Assembly (NCBI RefSeq): GCF_029223485.1
Contig: NZ_JARHTP010000016.1
Span: 1 to 64,000, forward strand
From: Streptomyces coacervatus
GTDB taxonomy: Bacteria; Actinomycetota; Actinomycetes; Streptomycetales; Streptomycetaceae
Length of the DNA: 64,000 nucleotides
Direction of reading: 5' to 3'
The position numbers and the translations under genes were made by a program. Below are positions 24,884-33,848 of this stretch, piece after piece. Position 1 is the stretch's first letter. Every line of letters begins with the position of its first letter. The notes under the pieces were generated by a model. That model was not told the origin of the DNA, did not search any database, and saw only the letters and a list, made by a program, of their open reading frames with translations.

Positions 24884-27475
24884 TCAGGCCTGGTCGCCTC
24901 GTAAGCTGACACCCCCATGTCCACGCAGCAGCGCCTCACACAGCCCGATGGTGCTTGGGCTAGGTTCCTCCTCTATCTCTGCAAGACTCCTTTTGAGCAG
25001 CTCGAGGGTCCGGCGGACAGCATCCAAAAGCCCCAACTGCGCCTGTAGGCGTGCGATATCTCGATAGATCGCCTCGTTATAGGTGTCCCGCTCTCGCGCA
25101 CGCTCCAAGAGATGCAGTGCCTGACGTGGATCGGTCCGACTTACATGGCGCACCACGGCCGAGACAGCGTCCAAGAAGTCCCGCCTCAATGCCTCTCGAG
25201 GCGTTTCCGCCCACTCGGCGGAGACATCTTCGGCGAAGTCTCCCGTATAGAGGTCGACTGCTTGATGCAGTGCCGCGCTCGCCCTCTCCTCGTCGTCCAC
25301 GAGCTGGCGGGATAGCGCAAGAGCGGCCCTGAACTCCCACAGATCCACGACCACATGGTCCTTGTCCAGGGCGTAGCGGCTGTCGCTCTGCACGGTCACA
25401 TCCGTGAGGCCGCCATGCGTCACCGTACGGAGGGCTCGGCGCACCTGGCTCAGTGTCGCGTGCAGGCTGTTGTACGGGCGGCTGTGAGGGGCTTGGGGCC
25501 ACAACGTGGCAGCGACCGTTTCCCGGCGTGCTCCCTCTTGGCGCAGAGACAGAAATGCCATCAGTTCACGCTGCTTGTGAGCAAACGCGTTGGTGATTCC
25601 CACAGCCACGGGAGAGTCAGGCGGGACATATCTCAGGCAAACAGCGCCAAGGACACTGACCTGGACTACAGGCTCGTGGCTCTGGGCCGTTGAGCGCGGA
25701 ACGGCTTCTTCGTCGGGTGGATGCTCGGGAGTCGGGTGACGATGGATAGGCTCCGGGACCTGTGCCTCCGAAGTCGCTGCTTCCGCTTCGATCAGTAGCT
25801 CAACCAACGCACCCGCGTCCTCGGTTGACAGCCTGAACAGCCGGGCCCCAGCGAAGGCACCTTCTGAATCGGCAGGCACAGCAACCGCGACGCTACCGTC
25901 CTCTCGAATGCGCAGCGTAGTCCCCGACGGCCACTGTCCGATCAAAATGCCCGCCATGCCGAGCGTGGAGCCGTTGTCGAGTACGGCTTGCAGGCGACGT
26001 TCATCCATGGCCTGCGCCGTAGCGACGAGCACGAGTTCGGTCCAGCCGGTGTCACTGACCCCCTCTTGTCCGTGCCTTGCGCGCGCACGGGAGAGCAACT
26101 CGCCCTCCATCACGTTCAGCGCCTCATCTTGGTCGGCGACAACACGAAGTCGGCCCATCGGCCTCAGCGTGCTCGCTTCTCTGCCCAGAAGGCGCGATAC
26201 ATCGGGTGCCGGGACTACGAGTTCGACCTCACCCTGGCCTGGAAGCCGTTGTTCGCCCAGCAGTTGGACCAGCAGAGCACGTGCGGCGTCCAGGGCGCCC
26301 GGTCCGACCAGCCCCAGCCCTCGAGTCCGCGCCAGGTCCCAAGCGAGTGCACGCCCCTCCTTGGCTCCGACGACGTGCGTGGGCTTCCCGAACTCGGACA
26401 ACACAGGGGCGCCGCTTGGCGTTTCACGTTCATCCGGCGCCTTCTCCTGAGCCTGCCGCAGAGCTCGGATCACGGGCGCGAAGTGGACGTCGTCGCGTCT
26501 GCCGCTCCCCGGTCGGTAGCGCATCCTCCGGCGTCGTCGTACGACCACGAGGGCCACCACGATCGCCGTGGCCAAGCCAAGCCCTACCAATGCGCCGTCC
26601 GGCAAACTGACTCCCGGAGCCGATCCATTGCCCCGCTTATCGGAGTTGGTGGCAGAACTCGAGGCTGAGTGCTCGGTCGGTGTTGGCGAACCCGACGATG
26701 GCAATGGCGACCCAGCGTTGGGCGAGCCGCCCGGCTTTTGACCAGCGTGGTCGTCGTCCGGGGTCGGGGCGGACGGCACGGGCAGGCGCAGTATCCAACC
26801 CGGCTGGATGAGGTTCGGGTGTGTGAGTGCCCCGCCGTCGGGCTGTGTCCGGTTGCGGTTCAGCTCGAAGATCTGCGGCCAGAGCGAACCGTCACCCAGC
26901 CGACGCTCGGCGATGCGCCAGAGGCTGTCGTGGATACCGTTGCGGGGTGTCCGTACCACGACGGTCGTGTTCGTGTCGTTCGCTACGCCGTCTGGTCCAC
27001 GTAGGCTTCTGCCCGATATCCCTGCCTCCCAAGGGGAGTTGGGCGATCCACTGTCGGCCAAAGGGTGCTTCTGGACCGCCAGTGCCCAGTGAAGGTCACG
27101 CGTGGGTGTGAGCGCCAGCACGACGCCACTGACGAGCGCCGCGGCCAATACCCTCAACGGCCCTGTCCTGGACACGCGAGTGCGCAAGCGAGGCAACAGG
27201 CATGCGGCCTCGCCGAGCACGTTGAGAACGGCGGCGGCAAAGGCAGCCCAGAGCACCCACAGGGCACACTCGAGCGCATCGAGCAGCATGCCGGTGCTCA
27301 ACGGCGAAGCCAGGAACGAAACCACTTCCCCGATCCGCGGCAGACGGCGCGGCAAAGGCCAACCGACATACCGAGCCAATCCCCACGGGATCCCTACGAC
27401 GAGAAGTGCAAGAACGCCGACCGCCAGGATGCCGCGCGCCAAGGCGCCCCCGCGTCGCAAAGTCTGTGCCCCCAT
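24884..27475 (-). CDS. LysM-BTAD regulator of the Tad locus
   Basis: An 863-residue membrane protein with transmembrane helices near residues 10-30, 60-80 and 105-125, a LysM-like region near residues 175-245 (SLWRIAERRLGDGSLWP and later LIQPGWILRLP), a serine/proline linker, another helix near residue 300, and a C-terminal bacterial transcriptional activation domain (BTAD) near residues 600-860 with winged-helix traits (FAHKQRELMAFLSLRQEG). This architecture is repeatedly found at the end of Streptomyces tad operons. The start ATG at 27475 follows GGGG; it begins 14 bases after the TadG stop. It may couple cell-wall sensing to pilus expression, which is inference. Confidence 0.82.
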   Translation of the reverse strand: MGAQTLRRGGALARGILAVGVLALLVVGIPWGLARYVGWPLPRRLPRIGEVVSFLASPLSTGMLLDALECALWVLWAAFAAAVLNVLGEAACLLPRLRTRVSRTGPLRVLAAALVSGVVLALTPTRDLHWALAVQKHPLADSGSPNSPWEAGISGRSLRGPDGVANDTNTTVVVRTPRNGIHDSLWRIAERRLGDGSLWPQIFELNRNRTQPDGGALTHPNLIQPGWILRLPVPSAPTPDDDHAGQKPGGSPNAGSPLPSSGSPTPTEHSASSSATNSDKRGNGSAPGVSLPDGALVGLGLATAIVVALVVVRRRRRMRYRPGSGRRDDVHFAPVIRALRQAQEKAPDERETPSGAPVLSEFGKPTHVVGAKEGRALAWDLARTRGLGLVGPGALDAARALLVQLLGEQRLPGQGEVELVVPAPDVSRLLGREASTLRPMGRLRVVADQDEALNVMEGELLSRARARHGQEGVSDTGWTELVLVATAQAMDERRLQAVLDNGSTLGMAGILIGQWPSGTTLRIREDGSVAVAVPADSEGAFAGARLFRLSTEDAGALVELLIEAEAATSEAQVPEPIHRHPTPEHPPDEEAVPRSTAQSHEPVVQVSVLGAVCLRYVPPDSPVAVGITNAFAHKQRELMAFLSLRQEGARRETVAATLWPQAPHSRPYNSLHATLSQVRRALRTVTHGGLTDVTVQSDSRYALDKDHVVVDLWEFRAALALSRQLVDDEERASAALHQAVDLYTGDFAEDVSAEWAETPREALRRDFLDAVSAVVRHVSRTDPRQALHLLERARERDTYNEAIYRDIARLQAQLGLLDAVRRTLELLKRSLAEIEEEPSPSTIGLCEALLRGHGGVSLRGDQA

Positions 27476-27488
27476 CTCAGCCCCATGT

Positions 27489-27923
27489 TTACGGTGCCCG
27501 GACCGCGACTCCGCGTACTGGGCGGGCGCTGCCGACGGCAGTGACGGTGAGCTCATCAACGCCGAAGAACCGGAGGAACTCGGTGGATTGGCGGGCCGTG
27601 ACGGTCACATTCACGGTCGTGGTCGTCGCGGCGACGCTGCCCTCATCACCTGTGGACGACAGGTAGGTGCGCGCACGCTTCCGTGCCTCGTTGGGGGCCA
27701 ACGCCCACGTCCCGTCACGGCGATACGCGGCAATGTCGATGGCCTGGGCACCTGCTCGAGCCGCCTCCTGAGCCTCGCCGAGAGCACGGCTCTTGGCCGC
27801 CAGCGCGAGGCCGCCGTCGAGGACCAGGCCCGCGAACATCACGGTCGCCGCAGTGATGACTACGCCGAAGACCGCAATCTGGCCCTTGTCGTCGTACGGC
27901 CCACGGCGTGCGAAGCCAGTCAC
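27489..27923 (-). CDS. TadG/TadE-like pilus assembly protein
   Basis: A 144-residue protein starting at GTG with AGGAAGG upstream. It has an N-terminal hydrophobic helix (DKGQIAVFGVVITAATVMF) and then AGLVLDGGLALAAKSRALGEAQEAARAGAQA, the characteristic helical phase of TadG-type and Flp-related pseudopilins. It is the downstream half of the Tad operon, separated from the other tad genes by an inserted segment (27924-29442). It may still be expressed from read-through or its own promoter. Role: minor pseudopilin or assembly factor in the envelope. Confidence 0.82.
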   Translation of the reverse strand: MTGFARRGPYDDKGQIAVFGVVITAATVMFAGLVLDGGLALAAKSRALGEAQEAARAGAQAIDIAAYRRDGTWALAPNEARKRARTYLSSTGDEGSVAATTTTVNVTVTARQSTEFLRFFGVDELTVTAVGSARPVRGVAVRAP

Positions 27924-28063
27924 GGAGTCCCGCCTTCCTGGATCGTCGCCCGAGAGTCGGCTGTCGGAAAGGCCGTAGGTTCAGGTTCTGAAGCATCTCC
28001 ATGAATCATGCGGATCTTCCGAAATCCATGAAGCACCGGCACTCCTGGTGAACTGGAGCGGTC

Positions 28064-28462
28064 ATGACGCTTGACCAATACGCACTGGCTCTTGCCACCG
28101 CGGACGCGGGAGACAGCTTGTGCACCAGCCAAGTACGCAACCTTCGACTCGTTGACGTCAGCGCCGGCTGGCTCCACATCGACGACCGCAAGATCCCCCT
28201 GGCCGATCCGGTTCGCGAACGGATCGCCGCCTATCTGGACTACCGCACCGCCACCAGGCCCAACATCGCCGAGCCGCACCTGCTCATCAACCCGGGCAGG
28301 ACCCTGGAATCCCGCAACGTCGGCATCCGCGCCGAAGCGATGGCCAGCACCGGAGACGCCAAGCGTCTGCTCAACATGTTCGGCCTTTCCATAAGCGCCA
28401 GGCTCCGCTACGCCGACGTCGTCGGCCACCCCGGCTTCACCGACGCCGCCCCGTCGACCTGA
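28064..28462 (+). pseudogene. Truncated site-specific integrase
   Basis: A 132-residue frame that matches the C-terminal part of Streptomyces tyrosine-type integrases by memory of their wording: QVRNLRLVDV, then DGRKIPLADPVRERIAAYLDYR, HLLINPGRT and near the end GDAKRLLNMFGLSISARLRYADVV. The catalytic arginine and tyrosine regions are missing or shortened between HLLINP and GDAKRL, and there is no N-terminal domain. It is a decayed fragment of a recombinase and marks an insertion scar. Confidence 0.72.
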
Positions 28463-28516
28463 TCGAGCAACCTCCCCCCGAGCTTGAAGTCCACCCGCTC
28501 CCGTAACCTCACGGCT

Positions 28517-29050
28517 ATGCCCACCGGTCACACTGCCTGCCACTGCGTCGCCTGCCAGGACACCAACGAACTGGACCCACGCACTCAGTCGACCGTCGAC
28601 GCCATCCATCAGCACGGCTGGCAAGTCGTGATGATCCCCACCGATGACCACGGACCAGGCTGGGCCTACACCATCGGCCTGTGGCACTGCCACCGGATAC
28701 CCGAGCTTGCGATGTTCGGCCTGGACATCCACCTGATGCACACAGTCCTCAACGACCTCGGTCAGCGCGCCGTCGAAGGACAACCTCTGGAGGCCGACCA
28801 GGAGCGGCACGACGTCGCCAGCGTCCCGGTCGTCCTCAAACCCGTCGACTACCGCTGGTACAAGGCGTTCTTCGGCACCGCGATCGGCTACTACCGCAAG
28901 CCGCCGTTCCCGTTCCTCCAGGTCGTCTGGCCCAACCGCGACGGAGCCTTCCCCTGGGAGCCCGGCGGAGAAAATCTGTTCAGCCGCCAACCCCAGCTGT
29001 CGCTGCACCCCGACGAACACCCTGTCGGGGTCTGGACGCAAGATCTGTGA
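28517..29050 (+). CDS. DUF4262 domain protein (island copy)
   Basis: A 177-residue DUF4262 protein starting MPTGHTACHCVAC. The family core is HGPGWAYTIGLWHCHRIPELAMFGLD, followed by LKPVDYRWYKAFFGTAIGYY and a C-terminal FPFLQVVWPNRDG. Two cysteine pairs (CHCVAC near residue 8) could bind metal. The function of the family is unknown. Transcription is opposite to the tad operon. It sits between a decayed integrase and a small unknown gene, as cargo of the inserted segment. Confidence 0.82.
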   Translation: MPTGHTACHCVACQDTNELDPRTQSTVDAIHQHGWQVVMIPTDDHGPGWAYTIGLWHCHRIPELAMFGLDIHLMHTVLNDLGQRAVEGQPLEADQERHDVASVPVVLKPVDYRWYKAFFGTAIGYYRKPPFPFLQVVWPNRDGAFPWEPGGENLFSRQPQLSLHPDEHPVGVWTQDL

Positions 29051-29086
29051 AGAGGCGACCGGGACGCCCTCACGGACAATGACGCC

Positions 29087-29422
29087 ATGACGCGCTGGTT
29101 CCGCGCCTACTGGGCCGAGGAAGACACCTGGTTCTACTTTGAGGTCGACGCAGACGGCTGGGTCACTCGCCAGGTCGAACTCGCTGGACCGCTCGAGAAG
29201 CCCATCGCCGCAGCGTCGTTGGCCGAATGGGAAGCCGCCCAGCAAGCCGGAACCCTTCGAGACTACGAAGCAACGTTCGGCTTCACCGCGGAGATTGCCG
29301 TCCACGAGTGGGACGCACACGAGCCGCAAACCCTCGCAGCCGGAGAGTTTGAGACCGTCTGGCTCACAGCACGAGCAGCCTGCCAAGCAAGAGCTCGAGC
29401 ACGCTCCACGCACGGAATATGA
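29087..29422 (+). CDS. Conserved hypothetical protein, DUF4262 neighbour
   Basis: A 111-residue soluble protein beginning MTRWFRAYWAEEDTWFYFEV. It is rich in tryptophan and acidic residues in its first half, and ends in an alanine/arginine tail. I do not recognise the fold. It follows the DUF4262 gene on the same strand after 36 bases, so they are probably co-transcribed. No membrane segment or signal peptide. Confidence 0.6.
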   Translation: MTRWFRAYWAEEDTWFYFEVDADGWVTRQVELAGPLEKPIAAASLAEWEAAQQAGTLRDYEATFGFTAEIAVHEWDAHEPQTLAAGEFETVWLTARAACQARARARSTHGI

Positions 29423-29442
29423 ACGAAAGCATTCCCGCGCAC

Positions 29443-29964
29443 TCACGGCTCAGCACCCACACTTCGGTTCGGCCCCCATGGCACTTGAGAATTTGCGAAC
29501 CCAAGAGCACTACCTCGGTACACATCGACCGGAGAGGCCATGGAGACACGGATGATCGCAGTGCCCGGCACCTGCAGCAGGGCCAAATCGCTGAGATCGA
29601 CGAGACACGTGACCACGGCGGTGACGGTGTCCCCCGGCTGCAGGCCGCCCTCAACCTCGACGTCCAGTGACCGACAAACAACGCCCGCATCCCCCAGCGC
29701 GGCAGCGGCGGTAGCGCGGGCCCGGTTCTTCGCGACGCCGACGGAGGGAGCCGTACTCGCCGCTCGGGCGGCTTGATGTGCAGCATCGGCGACGCGCAGG
29801 CGGGACTCCGTCACACGTCCGCAGAGAACCATGAAGGCCAGCATGAGCAGAGGCACAGCAACGACCATCACAAGCTCCACTGTCGCCAGTCCACTGTCCG
29901 TCCGACTGTGCTGACTGCCGCGTCCTCTCGTGCGCCGCTTCCGCACAGGAGCAGCCCTTGTCAT
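29443..29964 (-). CDS. TadE-like minor pseudopilin
   Basis: A 173-residue protein with a basic N-terminus, the hallmark DSGLATVELVMVVAVPLLM (glutamate in the hydrophobic segment), and a mostly beta C-terminal domain. It is a TadE-type pseudopilin. Its ATG overlaps the stop of the next tad gene upstream by four bases. After MASPVDVYRG, the usual end of such proteins, it carries an extra tail (from SALGFANSQVPWG onward) that probably derives from the inserted segment just downstream. Confidence 0.82.
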   Translation of the reverse strand: MTRAAPVRKRRTRGRGSQHSRTDSGLATVELVMVVAVPLLMLAFMVLCGRVTESRLRVADAAHQAARAASTAPSVGVAKNRARATAAAALGDAGVVCRSLDVEVEGGLQPGDTVTAVVTCLVDLSDLALLQVPGTAIIRVSMASPVDVYRGSALGFANSQVPWGPNRSVGAEP

Positions 29965-30317
29965 GGCTGCCCTCCCCTACCTTCGAACGCCTCGACTGGG
30001 CCGGCCGCCCGTGCACTCACTGAGATACGAACGAACGGAACGACACTCGTTACCTCGCCCAACACACGGACCTCGGCCCGGTCCTCTCCTCGGCGCACCG
30101 CAACCTGCGTGTGGTGAAGAGGCCCGCGCCCTATCTGGTCGAGGACGTAATGGGCCTCGTCCTCCCCCGCCGCTGCGCTGCCGTTCTCCACCCGGGTGAC
30201 CGCCAGTGCGTGCGAGGCCGCCGCCTGCGCTATGTGGGCCGCGTGGAAGTACAGGGCGGTCTGGGCGAGCAGGAGGACGAGGAGGAACATGAGCGGCATG
30301 CCGATCACCATCTCCAC
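29961..30317 (-). CDS. TadE-like pseudopilin
   Basis: A 118-residue TadE-like protein beginning at the GTG ending at 30317, with GGGAG seven bases upstream. No ATG or GTG lies further upstream in frame after the previous stop. The sequence starts VEMVIGMPLMFLLVLLLAQ and continues AAHIAQAAASHALAVTRVENG, the expected pseudopilin helix. The residues before the GTG in frame (RRRGDGSAT) look like the usual prepeptide, so an upstream non-standard start cannot be excluded. It follows the pilin-like gene after 29 bases. Confidence 0.75.
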   Translation of the reverse strand: MEMVIGMPLMFLLVLLLAQTALYFHAAHIAQAAASHALAVTRVENGSAAAGEDEAHYVLDQIGRGPLHHTQVAVRRGEDRAEVRVLGEVTSVVPFVRISVSARAAGPVEAFEGRGGQP

Positions 30318-30346
30318 CGTGGCGCTCCCGTCGCCGCGACGCCGCT

Positions 30347-30556
30347 CTACTTGAACAGGGTTTCCCGGGCTGCCGCCAGGATCTGCGGACCCCAGAGCGA
30401 TGTGACCGCGAGTGCCAGTGCCGCACCGAAGGCCGTCCAGATCACCATTTCCGGTGTGACGGAACCGTCGTCGTACGACATCCCTCGAAGAACAGCTCGA
30501 CGGAGAACCCCGACGATGCGAGCGATCAAACTCCCTCGCGTGGTGAACAGACACAT
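30347..30556 (-). CDS. Flp-like major pilin candidate
   Basis: A 69-residue protein with a short basic leader, then GMSYDDGSVTPEMVIWTAFG followed by a hydrophobic stretch ALALAVTSLWG. This is the size and layout of Flp pilins: a leader cut before a hydrophobic helix with a glutamate near its start (PEMVIW). The ATG at 30556 has GAGAGGAG upstream. Its place between TadC and the TadE genes matches the streptomycete tad order. It is the most likely structural subunit. Confidence 0.75.
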   Translation of the reverse strand: MCLFTTRGSLIARIVGVLRRAVLRGMSYDDGSVTPEMVIWTAFGAALALAVTSLWGPQILAAARETLFK

Positions 30557-30586
30557 GACCGAACTCCTCTCTGCGCCGTGGCGGGG

Positions 30587-31480
30587 TCATAGCGACGCCG
30601 TGATCTGTGTGAAGGCCGGATAGAAGACGAAAATGACGAAGCCGAAGGCCATGAGCATGCAGGGCAACGCCATGCGTTCGGTCGCCGCGTTGGCGCGGCC
30701 TTCGGCTTCGGCGCCGTCCCGATGACGCATGGCGGCTGCCTTGGCCGACAGCGATGCGCGGATCTTGGATCCCTCGGAGCCGGCGAGGGAGAGGGCGGCG
30801 GCGAGTTCGGTCAACTCCTCGATCCCCAGCCTCGTGCCGAGTCCACCCAACGCTCTCCAGGGCGAACTGCGCGTGATCCGGGCCGTGTTGAGGGTCCGAC
30901 GGAGTTGCTCGAAAGCCCATCCCTGCCCGATGTCGACGGCGTCGTGCAGCGCGGATTCGAGTCCTGCGCCGCCGGCCAGAAGGATGTGAATGAGGTTGAG
31001 GTACGAGCCGAGAGCGTGGCGGAATGCTGCGCGTCGACGTCGTGCCCTGGCCCGTACGGTCATATCGGGGAGCAGGAATCCAGCGGTCGCGAAGGCCAGG
31101 GCAGCGCCTGCGGGTACGGCCCACGGCTGCGCGTTGCCGTCGAGTGCGACCATGGTTTGGACAGTCGTGGGGAGGAGGAGGCCTATCAGGCCGAGGCTTG
31201 CCTTCTCTGCGAGATGGGAGTCGGCCGACTGTTCGGTGAGGGCCAGATCCGCCGCGATGCCTCGGCGGGGCAGCCCGAGAGATCGCAGCGGCCCGATGAA
31301 GGGCGTCCCCAACCGGGCGGCCCAGCCTTCCTGTTGGGCCATCGGCCGGATCGCGGGTTTCGCGTGGGAGCGCAGCCGTGCGACCAGGTGGGCCAGGCGC
31401 GGTCTCGGTGGGACGAGCCACACGATCAGCGCCCAGAGTCCCAGGCCGACTCCCGCTCCCAGAAGCATGGTCAGCTTCAT
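30587..31480 (-). CDS. TadC-like inner-membrane pilus protein
   Basis: A 297-residue type II secretion F-family protein, TadC type. Hydrophobic helices are near residues 3-20, 95-115, 120-140 and 270-290. The F-domain signature is AFRHALGSYLNLIHILLAGG then ESALHDAVDIG and later EELTELAAALSLAGSEGSKI. It acts as a platform protein for pilus assembly in the membrane. Its ATG overlaps the TadB stop (ATGA), so the pair is translated together. Confidence 0.88.
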   Translation of the reverse strand: MKLTMLLGAGVGLGLWALIVWLVPPRPRLAHLVARLRSHAKPAIRPMAQQEGWAARLGTPFIGPLRSLGLPRRGIAADLALTEQSADSHLAEKASLGLIGLLLPTTVQTMVALDGNAQPWAVPAGAALAFATAGFLLPDMTVRARARRRRAAFRHALGSYLNLIHILLAGGAGLESALHDAVDIGQGWAFEQLRRTLNTARITRSSPWRALGGLGTRLGIEELTELAAALSLAGSEGSKIRASLSAKAAAMRHRDGAEAEGRANAATERMALPCMLMAFGFVIFVFYPAFTQITASL

Positions 31481-32406
31481 CGTCTGACCTCCCGGCTCGC
31501 CGATCGAGCCCTGTCAGGGGCACCGGCTGGACCTTCGAGTCGGCCCAAGAAGCGATCCGGGTCATCGGATCGGGCCAGGTGTCGAAGCCACAGGAACCCG
31601 CAGCCGAACAGCCCGCCGATGGACGCCAGGACCAACTGTCCGGCAAAGGTGTCGTACGGATCCAAGAAGGGCCGGTTGAGCAGTACGAGCCCCAGCGCGA
31701 AGGACAAGGACGTGATGACGACGACGCGCACGGTCGTCCGCGTACGGGCTCTGGCCGCGTCCACGCGCTGGTCGATGGCCACCTGGGCACGCGCCGTTGC
31801 CGCGAGTTCGCCCAACAGAGAGGACAACCGCCGGGCCGGGTGCTGTGAAGACAGCACGAGCGCGGCCAGGACGAGGTCGGCCGTCGGCTCTGCCAGTTCA
31901 TCGGCAAGGAGTCGTGCCGCAGTGGCGAGGCCTTCGCCACGCTCCAGACGCACTGAAAGCTCCAGGATCTGGGGCCGGATCGACTCAGGCGCAGCACTGG
32001 CCGTGGCGACGATCGACTGCTCCAGACCCGCAGCCGCAGCGAGGGTGTCGCGCAGCATCTCGCTCCAGGCCGCCATGCCTTCGATCCGCGCGAGTCGCCG
32101 CTGGTCGACCGTGGCCAAGCCGAACAACGCCGGCAGGCTCCAGACAGCCATGGCAGCCAGCAGGCCTCCCGCCACCCAGCCCGTAAGAGCCCCGCACGCC
32201 AGACCCGCGGCAAAGGACACAGCGAGCCGACGGCCGAGGCGGGCCCGCTGTTCCCGGGACAACAGGCGCCGTCGGACGGCCACAACCGGTGCGGGTTCAC
32301 CAGAGCGACGCCATCCTCGTACGACGAGAAGCAGCCCCAGGCCGAAGCCGAACCCGAGCAGGGCGGCGGCCGAGACCGCGTCGGCGCTCACGGCAGCCGC
32401 CCCCAC
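31477..32406 (-). CDS. TadB-like inner-membrane pilus protein
   Basis: A 309-residue F-family protein, TadB type. Helices near residues 8-26, 60-90 and 225-265 frame a cytoplasmic domain with WSEMLRDTLAAAAGLEQSIV and then ELSVRLERGEGLATAARLLA, the diagnostic F-domain sequence. It pairs with TadC to form the platform. It overlaps the TadA stop by 19 bases, indicating a continuous operon. Confidence 0.88.
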   Translation of the reverse strand: MGAAAVSADAVSAAALLGFGFGLGLLLVVRGWRRSGEPAPVVAVRRRLLSREQRARLGRRLAVSFAAGLACGALTGWVAGGLLAAMAVWSLPALFGLATVDQRRLARIEGMAAWSEMLRDTLAAAAGLEQSIVATASAAPESIRPQILELSVRLERGEGLATAARLLADELAEPTADLVLAALVLSSQHPARRLSSLLGELAATARAQVAIDQRVDAARARTRTTVRVVVITSLSFALGLVLLNRPFLDPYDTFAGQLVLASIGGLFGCGFLWLRHLARSDDPDRFLGRLEGPAGAPDRARSASREVRR

Positions 32407-33848
32407 TCCCCTGGCTCTGGCTCTGGCTCCAATCGATCGGGGTCGAGCCCGGCCGTCTCCAGCTCGTCCAGCGTCTCGGACCGCAGGGGTACACCGGGTA
32501 TTGCTCGTCGGTCAGGTCCCGGTCTGAACACCTCGTTGGAGACGATTTGTGGGCCGTCGGCGTCGACAACCTCCCGTATGGAGGAGACCACACGCAGACC
32601 GGCCTCCCCGAGCGGACGGTCCAAGTGCACGACGAAGTCCAGCGCGGAGGCGACCAGAAGGTTGGTGGCCTCCAGAGGCAACTGTTCGGCCCCCTGCACC
32701 GCGTACGCGGCAAGCCGAGTGAACGCGCCCCGGCTGCTCGAGGCGTGCAAAGTAGCCATGGACCCGTCGTTGCCTTGGCTCATCGCGTTGCACATGGGGA
32801 TGACTTCGGGCCCGCGTACCTCACCGACGATGACCCGGTCCGGCGCCATGCGCAGGGCCCAGCGCACCAACTCGGCCTGGCTGATGGCTCCTTCGCCCTC
32901 GATATTCGCTTCACGGGCCTGCATCGCGACGACATCGGGATGAGCTTCGGAGTCGGCATCCAAGCCGAGTTCGAAGACGTCCTCGATGGTGACGAGGCGC
33001 TCCCATGGTGGGATCTCTGCCGCGAGCGCACGCAGAAGCGTGGTTTTGCCGATCGATGTTCCGCCGGTGATCAGCACGTTCTTCCTGGCCCGGACAATCG
33101 CTGCCAGGAATGCTTCCAGTCGACGGTCGAGGGTCCCGTTCCTACGCAGCTCAGCAAGGGAAACCGCCTTGTATCGATGGCGCCGGATCGACACCGACGG
33201 ACGAGGCGTCACCGCCATGACAGCGAACACTCGCTCACCGCCTGGGAGTTGGAAGCTCACTCCGGGGCTTCCTCGGTCGAAACGCCGCTCCTCCACGCCG
33301 GAGCGCGCTGCCAGTTCCCGGATGAGCTGGACCAGTTCGGCATCGGAGCCCACAGGGGACGGCTGCTCTCCTCGGCGGCCGTCGGAGTGGCGTACGAAGA
33401 CTCGATCGCCGTTGATGTTGATGTTCTCGATGTCGGGGTTATGGAGCAGCGGTTCGAGGCCGGCCAGGCCGAAGAGTTCGTCGAGCACGGTCGCGATCAC
33501 ACGCTGCTCGACATCAGGCGGCACGACCCGCCCACCCCTGGTCATCTGTTCCCGGGCGTACTCCTCGGCTGCATCGGCGAGGATCTCGTCCGCTGCTGCC
33601 CTGCGGGCGGTGGCGGTCCAATGGGTCTTACCCGCGCCTTCCTTCGCACGGATGCGCTCGGCAAGCCCTTCGGACACCTGGAGGCGAAGTCGCTCTCGGA
33701 GCCGTTCCGCGGCGCTGTTCTCGTCTGACCGCATGCCCGGCACGTCGGACGGATCGTGTACGCCCGAGCCCGGCAGCGAGTGCGGCAGTCCGTTGTGCCT
33801 CGGAGAACCGTAGATCTTGGACTCACGCACCTCTTCCGCCGTCATCAC
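32388..33848 (-). CDS. TadA/CpaF pilus assembly ATPase
   Basis: A 486-residue secretion ATPase of the CpaF/TadA type. The N-terminal domain contains NPDIENININGDRVFV, then the P-loop reads GGTSIGKTT, followed by ERLVTIEDVFELGLD (aspartate box) and LRMAPDRVIVGEVRGPE (Walker B region), ending with TLHASSSRGAFTRLA. The P-loop has serine and isoleucine where many relatives have a glycine-serine pair, but lysine and threonine are kept, so activity is likely. Its ATG overlaps the CpaE-like stop by four bases. The enzyme powers assembly at the inner face of the membrane. Confidence 0.92.
   Translation of the reverse strand: MMTAEEVRESKIYGSPRHNGLPHSLPGSGVHDPSDVPGMRSDENSAAERLRERLRLQVSEGLAERIRAKEGAGKTHWTATARRAAADEILADAAEEYAREQMTRGGRVVPPDVEQRVIATVLDELFGLAGLEPLLHNPDIENININGDRVFVRHSDGRRGEQPSPVGSDAELVQLIRELAARSGVEERRFDRGSPGVSFQLPGGERVFAVMAVTPRPSVSIRRHRYKAVSLAELRRNGTLDRRLEAFLAAIVRARKNVLITGGTSIGKTTLLRALAAEIPPWERLVTIEDVFELGLDADSEAHPDVVAMQAREANIEGEGAISQAELVRWALRMAPDRVIVGEVRGPEVIPMCNAMSQGNDGSMATLHASSSRGAFTRLAAYAVQGAEQLPLEATNLLVASALDFVVHLDRPLGEAGLRVVSSIREVVDADGPQIVSNEVFRPGPDRRAIPGVPLRSETLDELETAGLDPDRLEPEPEPGEWGRLP

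Noticed and set aside
27920..29446. A 508-residue frame on the minus strand through the inserted segment
   Set aside because: It is antisense to the DUF4262 gene and the unknown gene and is glycine- and valine-rich without motifs.
29961..32300. A 779-residue minus-strand frame covering the pilus genes
   Set aside because: Only its last 118 residues, the TadE-like part, look coding. The rest overlaps TadB and TadC in another frame and is arginine- and serine-rich.
33035..33065. Altered P-loop in the TadA ATPase as a sign of inactivity
   Set aside because: The P-loop GGTSIGKTT keeps the glycine, lysine and threonine residues that matter, and variation in the middle positions is common among actinobacterial TadA proteins.
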